Below, one piece after another: positions 60,300 through 64,000 of a DNA stretch of 64,000 nt. The first letter of the stretch is position 1. Every line of letters begins with the position of its first letter. The stretch is from Paenibacillus sp. FSL H3-0469 (GTDB lineage Bacteria > Bacillota > Bacilli > Paenibacillales > Paenibacillaceae), in the NCBI RefSeq assembly GCF_038051945.1, contig NZ_CP150302.1, forward strand, positions 2,976,001 to 3,040,000, read 5' to 3'. A model generated the notes under the pieces. It ran no database searches. It saw only the letters and a list, made by a program, of their open reading frames with translations, and had not been told where the DNA came from. A program made the translations under genes and the position numbers.

Positions 60300-61232
60300 C
60301 TACCCCCGGCGCAGAGTCAGCACGGTAAGCTCCGGGCGGCACAGGAAGCGCAGCGGCATCATTGTCTCGCCGAAGCCCCTGTTCACATACACCGGCATCG
60401 CCTTATTCTCTGTATAATACAAGCCGTCTATGTATTTCTTAGATCCGTAAGGCGTGAACGGCGCTCCGACCAGCGGCAGACGAATCTGACCGCCATGACT
60501 ATGACCTGAGAGCTGAAGATGAAAAGGATAGGCTTCCGCCACCTCGGCGTAATCCGGCTCATGCATCAGCAGCACCGTGAAGATGCCTTCTGGAATATCC
60601 AGGACAGCTGCCTCCGGGTCCGGCTTGCCGTGCAGCATGTCATCCAGTCCTGCTACGGCAATCGTCGCTCCGCCTTGCTTGATCAGATAAGACTCGTTCC
60701 GCAGGACGCGGAATCCGGCCTCCGTCAGCAGACGGGTCAGCAGCTCCGTATTCTTGTAATCATGGTTCCCGAGGATGGCATACTTCCCAAGCGGGGCCTG
60801 CAGCTCCGCCAGCAGAGGGACTGCATCGGTCAGATCTTCAGCATAGCTGTCTACGATATCCCCGGTGAAGCAGATCAGATCCGGCTGTTCTTCCTTGATA
60901 TGCTTCGTCAGCCGGGCCAGATCCTTCGCATCCTTGTTGAAGCCCAGATGCACATCGCTGAAATGGACCAGCCGGGTCCCTGCGAACGCGGACGGCAGCT
61001 CGGCAAGCGGCAGCTCCCGGCGGGTCACCTCTAACCAGTTCGGCTCTCCCTGCCAGGCATAGCCGCCGGCGAGGAGGCCTGCGCCGACTACCGCGCCTGC
61101 CCCCCGGGCCAGGAACTGTCGGCGGGTCATCTTGCGGCCGCCCCGGCCTTCCGGCTTCGGGGGGCCAGTTCCCGCGCCGTCCGCCGCAGCGGAAACTGTA
61201 CGTTCGGGAGAGCCTCCGAACGATTTTTTCAT
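60300..61232 (-). CDS. membrane-anchored or Tat-exported metallophosphoesterase
   Basis: A 310-residue YkuE-like phosphoesterase. After a variable start comes RRQFLARGAGAVVGAGLLAG, a twin-arginine-type signal or anchor. The metal site is complete: HFSDVHLGF, GDIVDSY, GNHDY and GHSHGGQIRLP. YkuE is a Tat substrate linked to the cell wall. The first 30 residues (SPERTVSAAADGAG) look unconstrained, and the true start may be the MTRRQF methionine. Confidence 0.92.
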   Translation of the reverse strand: MKKSFGGSPERTVSAAADGAGTGPPKPEGRGGRKMTRRQFLARGAGAVVGAGLLAGGYAWQGEPNWLEVTRRELPLAELPSAFAGTRLVHFSDVHLGFNKDAKDLARLTKHIKEEQPDLICFTGDIVDSYAEDLTDAVPLLAELQAPLGKYAILGNHDYKNTELLTRLLTEAGFRVLRNESYLIKQGGATIAVAGLDDMLHGKPDPEAAVLDIPEGIFTVLLMHEPDYAEVAEAYPFHLQLSGHSHGGQIRLPLVGAPFTPYGSKKYIDGLYYTENKAMPVYVNRGFGETMMPLRFLCRPELTVLTLRRG

Positions 61233-61269
61233 AGGGAGATTCTCCTCTCTGTCTTGAATTCTAATCGGG

Positions 61270-61956
61270 TTATTGTCGATCCTCTACGGCTTCATCCACC
61301 TTGTCATCAATATCTACTTCAATGGCTGCCTCAACCTCTTCCTCTGTGGTATTTCCCCCAAGAATCTTGCGGAACAAGCCCAGCATGGATAGCGCATAAG
61401 CGACCGTAATGAAGCTGAAGCAAATCTGCATAACTACAACCAGCCTTGAGGTATTGTCTATGGGAGCTATATCCCCGTAACCGACTGTCGTAAAAGTAGC
61501 CACGCTGAAATAGAGGAACGTAATGAACTGGCTAAGCAGATCCTCGCCCAACCCTTTTCCCTGGAACGAGGACTGTCCAAACAACTTATATATCGATGTA
61601 TATACGACTGTAAAAAAAATAATACAGGTGAATGCAGCGATGCTGATCCGGACCAGCGTCTGCTGCAGCCTGACCTCCTTGCTGTTGGAATCCCTGATTT
61701 CATGGAAAATAAACAGAATATAGAACAAGACTGAAGCCAGGACAAAAAACAGAATCAGTCCGCGCAGTCCCCGGTTGCCAGGTACAATCGTACCCAGATC
61801 GATTAGGTTCAGCAGATCCTCCACTGAGATCAGCGCATAGATGAGAATAGGAGCGAGCAGCACGCCTCGGCCTATCCAGCTCAGCTTCAACCGGGCAAAC
61901 CTCACTACCAGGAATACAATGACAATGATATTGAAAGCCCAGATCCACCATGCCAT
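61270..61956 (-). CDS. two-pore-helix potassium channel family protein
   Basis: A 228-residue membrane protein with about five membrane segments. The pore loop FSVATFTTVGYGDIAP carries the K+ selectivity filter TVGYGD, followed by a last helix (VVVMQICFSFITVAYALSML). The C-terminus is acidic (EEEVEAAIEVDIDDKVDEAV). No RCK domain is present, so gating is probably not ligand-driven by that domain. Confidence 0.9.
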   Translation of the reverse strand: MAWWIWAFNIIVIVFLVVRFARLKLSWIGRGVLLAPILIYALISVEDLLNLIDLGTIVPGNRGLRGLILFFVLASVLFYILFIFHEIRDSNSKEVRLQQTLVRISIAAFTCIIFFTVVYTSIYKLFGQSSFQGKGLGEDLLSQFITFLYFSVATFTTVGYGDIAPIDNTSRLVVVMQICFSFITVAYALSMLGLFRKILGGNTTEEEVEAAIEVDIDDKVDEAVEDRQ

Positions 61957-62055
61957 GGCCTTTACACTCCTGTTCTATGCTCCCGGCTTCCCGCCGGGAA
62001 GGTCCTTATCCGGTCCTGCTTATACTCGCAGAGCAGCGGCTTGCCCGGACTTATA

Positions 62056-62895
62056 CTACCCCTTAGTGCGCTGACCGGCTCCGGTCTTAGCCCGCGAGTC
62101 CTCCTCCGGTCCGCTAATGACCTTGATCCGGCATTCTTCCTCAGGAGCCTCGCGGTAGGCGCGGGCAATTCCCTTATCCTTAATGTCCGCCCGGCTGACC
62201 CGCCGCTGCTTGAAGCTCACTTCAACCTCCTGCGTGAACGGAAACGGAGTCAGGGTCAGCGTAGCGCTGTCCTGCCACTCCGCCTCAATGGCACGGCCGG
62301 AGGTGAAGCTGAACTCCTCGCTGCCGGAGAAGCCGTCTACGAACCAGGGGTGCTTCTCGGATTCGGCGCTGCCCGGCTTGCTCAGCGCCAGGAACAGCGA
62401 CAGATCGTCGCAGAATTGCAGCAGTCTGGCGTCATAATACAGCTCGCCTTCTTCAAGCGGCTTGCTCTGCTCCAGCGCCCGGTGGATACGGGCGCGGCGG
62501 TCCGCTTCACCCTCCAGATATTGTGTCAGCTCCGGGCATTCCTCACCCGACACCTCAATTAACCGTTCAAAATGCGAGCTGCACAGCAGCGCCCCGTATG
62601 GGGTCTTCGCTTCCACCTCATCAATTCCCCGTCTATAAAAGGTCAGCTTCGGCACAACCGGGAAATCAAGGAAGCTGTAAGGCAGCCCCTCCGCATCATT
62701 CCAGAACGGTGTCTCATCCAGATCAATCCAGCCCCGGTCATGGTTGCTTACTGCCCACAGCACCTCAGCCCGGCGGCCTTCCGCAGGCGTATGCTCTTCC
62801 TTGAACCACTTAGCAAATTCTCCGGCCAGCAGCCCGTGCTCATGCTGCTTCGTCATTACAAGCGTTCCATCCTGTTCACGGCAAATCACAGTCAT
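62056..62895 (-). CDS. DUF3891-family protein
   Basis: A 279-residue cytoplasmic protein that fits DUF3891: TKQHEHGLLAGEFAKWF near the start, LWAVSNHDRGWIDLDETPFW, ALLCSSHFERLIEV, and LLQFCDDLSLFLAL. The several His/Asp pairs recall HD-type metal sites, but function is unknown. The C-terminal 25 residues are charged (DSRAKTGAGQRTKG). The start follows GGGGGAATG. Confidence 0.85.
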   Translation of the reverse strand: MTVICREQDGTLVMTKQHEHGLLAGEFAKWFKEEHTPAEGRRAEVLWAVSNHDRGWIDLDETPFWNDAEGLPYSFLDFPVVPKLTFYRRGIDEVEAKTPYGALLCSSHFERLIEVSGEECPELTQYLEGEADRRARIHRALEQSKPLEEGELYYDARLLQFCDDLSLFLALSKPGSAESEKHPWFVDGFSGSEEFSFTSGRAIEAEWQDSATLTLTPFPFTQEVEVSFKQRRVSRADIKDKGIARAYREAPEEECRIKVISGPEEDSRAKTGAGQRTKG

Positions 62896-62932
62896 TCCTC
62901 CCCCTTATCCGCTACGCTGGCGGCTATCTTCA

Positions 62933-63024
62933 AAATATAAGAATTTATAGGTTTTACGCTATAAATTATCCTTCTATTTCTCGCTGAAACGATACCGTCC
63001 TTAAAAGGACGGCAAAGCCGTTTC
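62933..63024 (-). repeat. dispersed element, copy C
   Basis: Read on the minus strand it starts with the hairpin ACGGCTTTGCCGT, then CCTTTTAAGG, and continues with CAGCGAGAAATAGAAGGATA and GCGTAAAACCTATAAATTC. It matches copy A over about 90 bp and copy B almost exactly over about 57 bp. The 368-base gap between sdhB and the DUF3891 gene contains this and a terminator; no gene is seen. Confidence 0.87.
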
Positions 63025-63192
63025 CACTTGGCTATGTAGATTATAACATATCCACCTATATTTATCGGAACCTGCGGACGTATGGCTATTCTATGCAGCT
63101 TCAGGCTCTTCATTACAGGCTGTCTACACATGTACCCCTTTTCCAGCCGGCCAGAAACATCCGTACCTGTAACAATGCCGGGCGCAGCCAAA

Positions 63193-63224
63193 CAGGCCAC
63201 CCAGTAATGACATCTGAATGGCCT
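63193..63224 (-). terminator. probable terminator of the sdh operon
   Basis: CAGGCCA and TGGCCTG form a 7-bp stem with an 18-nt loop, about 40 bp after the sdhB stop, followed on the minus strand by TTTGG. Confidence 0.6.
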
Positions 63225-63263
63225 GCTACGATTCTGTTTATAGACGAATGGTCTGAAAAATGC

Positions 63264-63998
63264 TCAGACTCCCAGCCAACGCTTGAACATATGCTTGGTT
63301 GTCTGCTTGTTGATCTCGGCAATGGAGGTCGTGAGCGGAATGCCCTTCGGGCAGGCACGCACACAGTTCTGCGAGTTGCCGCAGCCATCGATGCCGCCGT
63401 CATCCATGAGCGCATCCAGGCGCTCTTCAGCGTTCATCTCACCTGTCGGGTGAGCGTTGAACAGGCGCACCTGGGAGATGGCTGCCGGCCCGATGAAGTT
63501 AGTCTTCTCATTAACATTCGGGCAAGCCTCCAGACAGACGCCGCAGGTCATGCATTTGGACAGCTCATACGCCCATTGGCGCTTCTTCTCCGGCATACGC
63601 GGTCCCGGACCGAGATCATACGTGCCGTCAATCGGAATCCAGGCTTTGACCCGCTTCAGGGCATTGAACATCCGGCTGCGGTCAATGACCAGGTCGCGCA
63701 CGACCGGGAAGGTCTTCATCGGCTCAATGCGCACCGGCTGCTCCAGATTGTCGATCAGCGCTGCGCACGCCTGACGGGGCTTGCCGTTGATGACCATGGA
63801 GCAGGCGCCGCAGACCTCCTCCAGACAGTTGGATTCCCAGCATACAGGAACCGTATTATCGCCTTTCGCATTCACCGGATTCCGCTGAATCTCCATCAGC
63901 GCACTGATTACGTTCATCCCCGGACGGTAGGCAAGCTCGAACTCCTCCGTATAGGGGCTGGTCTCCGGTTCATCCTGGCGGGTAATAATAAATTTCAC
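63264..63998 (-). CDS. sdhB: succinate dehydrogenase iron-sulfur subunit, possibly cut at the window edge
   Basis: A 244-residue SdhB with all three cluster motifs: [2Fe-2S] CWESNCLEEVCGACS, [4Fe-4S] CMTCGVCLEACPN, and CGNSQNCVRACPKG. Very similar to B. subtilis SdhB, which begins with about seven more residues. The GTG at 63998 gives a complete frame, but the real start may lie just past the window end. sdhC and sdhA should be upstream, outside the window. Confidence 0.95.
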   Translation of the reverse strand: MKFIITRQDEPETSPYTEEFELAYRPGMNVISALMEIQRNPVNAKGDNTVPVCWESNCLEEVCGACSMVINGKPRQACAALIDNLEQPVRIEPMKTFPVVRDLVIDRSRMFNALKRVKAWIPIDGTYDLGPGPRMPEKKRQWAYELSKCMTCGVCLEACPNVNEKTNFIGPAAISQVRLFNAHPTGEMNAEERLDALMDDGGIDGCGNSQNCVRACPKGIPLTTSIAEINKQTTKHMFKRWLGV

Positions 63999-64000
63999 AT

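Overview
The window looks like chromosomal DNA of a spore-forming, Gram-positive member of the Bacillales, most likely Paenibacillus. The grounds are moderately high GC, strong AGGAGG-type ribosome binding sites with frequent TTG and GTG starts, proteins close to Bacillus subtilis ones (EcsAB, SdhB, Psd, NagAB, EfeOBU), several sporulation families (YhcN/YlaJ, Spo0E-like, CgeB, YheC/YheD, YjcZ) and a WIAG-tail repeat protein. This assignment is by recognition only; no search was run. No rRNA, tRNA, CRISPR array, prophage or insertion sequence was seen.

Layout. 0.1-9.6 kb: a LacI-type regulator; a Fur-controlled iron uptake operon (efeO, efeB, efeU) with a textbook sigma-A promoter and Fur box; and a nag operon (RpiR-type regulator, nagB, nagA). 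9.8-44.8 kb: a long surface-polymer and spore-surface region. It holds a nine-gene minus-strand operon of glycosyltransferases and nucleotide-sugar enzymes (11.9-20.6 kb), two CgeB-like proteins (20.7-23.0 kb), an ATPase and a Spo0E-like protein, an LtaS-like enzyme with a polytopic membrane protein (24.5-27.8 kb), an amidohydrolase behind a guanine-class riboswitch (28.1-29.6 kb), four small proteins (30.5-31.8 kb), a second glycosyltransferase operon with an RmlA/SpsI-like nucleotidyltransferase (33.4-36.8 kb), a 1644-residue protein made of about 140 decapeptide repeats (37.7-42.6 kb), and a divergent YheC/YheD-type ATP-grasp gene followed by psd. 45-64 kb: mostly housekeeping and accessory genes: two mosaic Imm11-like paralogues, gpmA, AraC and LysR regulators, an aminotransferase, YjcZ, ecsAB, a DEAD-box helicase, SDR, CheX-like, PHP phosphatase, nitroreductase, GNATs, metallophosphoesterase, potassium channel, a DUF3891 protein and, at the edge, sdhB.

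How the parts may work together. UDP-GlcNAc 2-epimerase, a CapE/WbjB-like 4,6-dehydratase and an RmlD-like reductase form a set known for making UDP-L-N-acetyl-quinovosamine or a related 6-deoxy sugar. With about eight glycosyltransferases, two CgeB proteins and an RmlA-like enzyme, they would build a glycan. The huge decapeptide-repeat protein and the small basic proteins are candidate carriers or scaffolds on the spore surface. Three glycosyltransferases carry strongly basic tails or N-termini, and the two CgeB proteins share a Gly-Tyr periodic motif with a small basic protein, which suggests a common localisation mechanism. This model is inference.

The window is also rich in non-coding repeats: a 23-bp minisatellite inside the efe operon, a 51-bp repeat whose hairpin arms covary (two loci), a 60-90 bp dispersed element (three loci), a weak TGTAT/TACAA repeat with roughly 50-bp spacing (two loci), and a 9-bp microsatellite.
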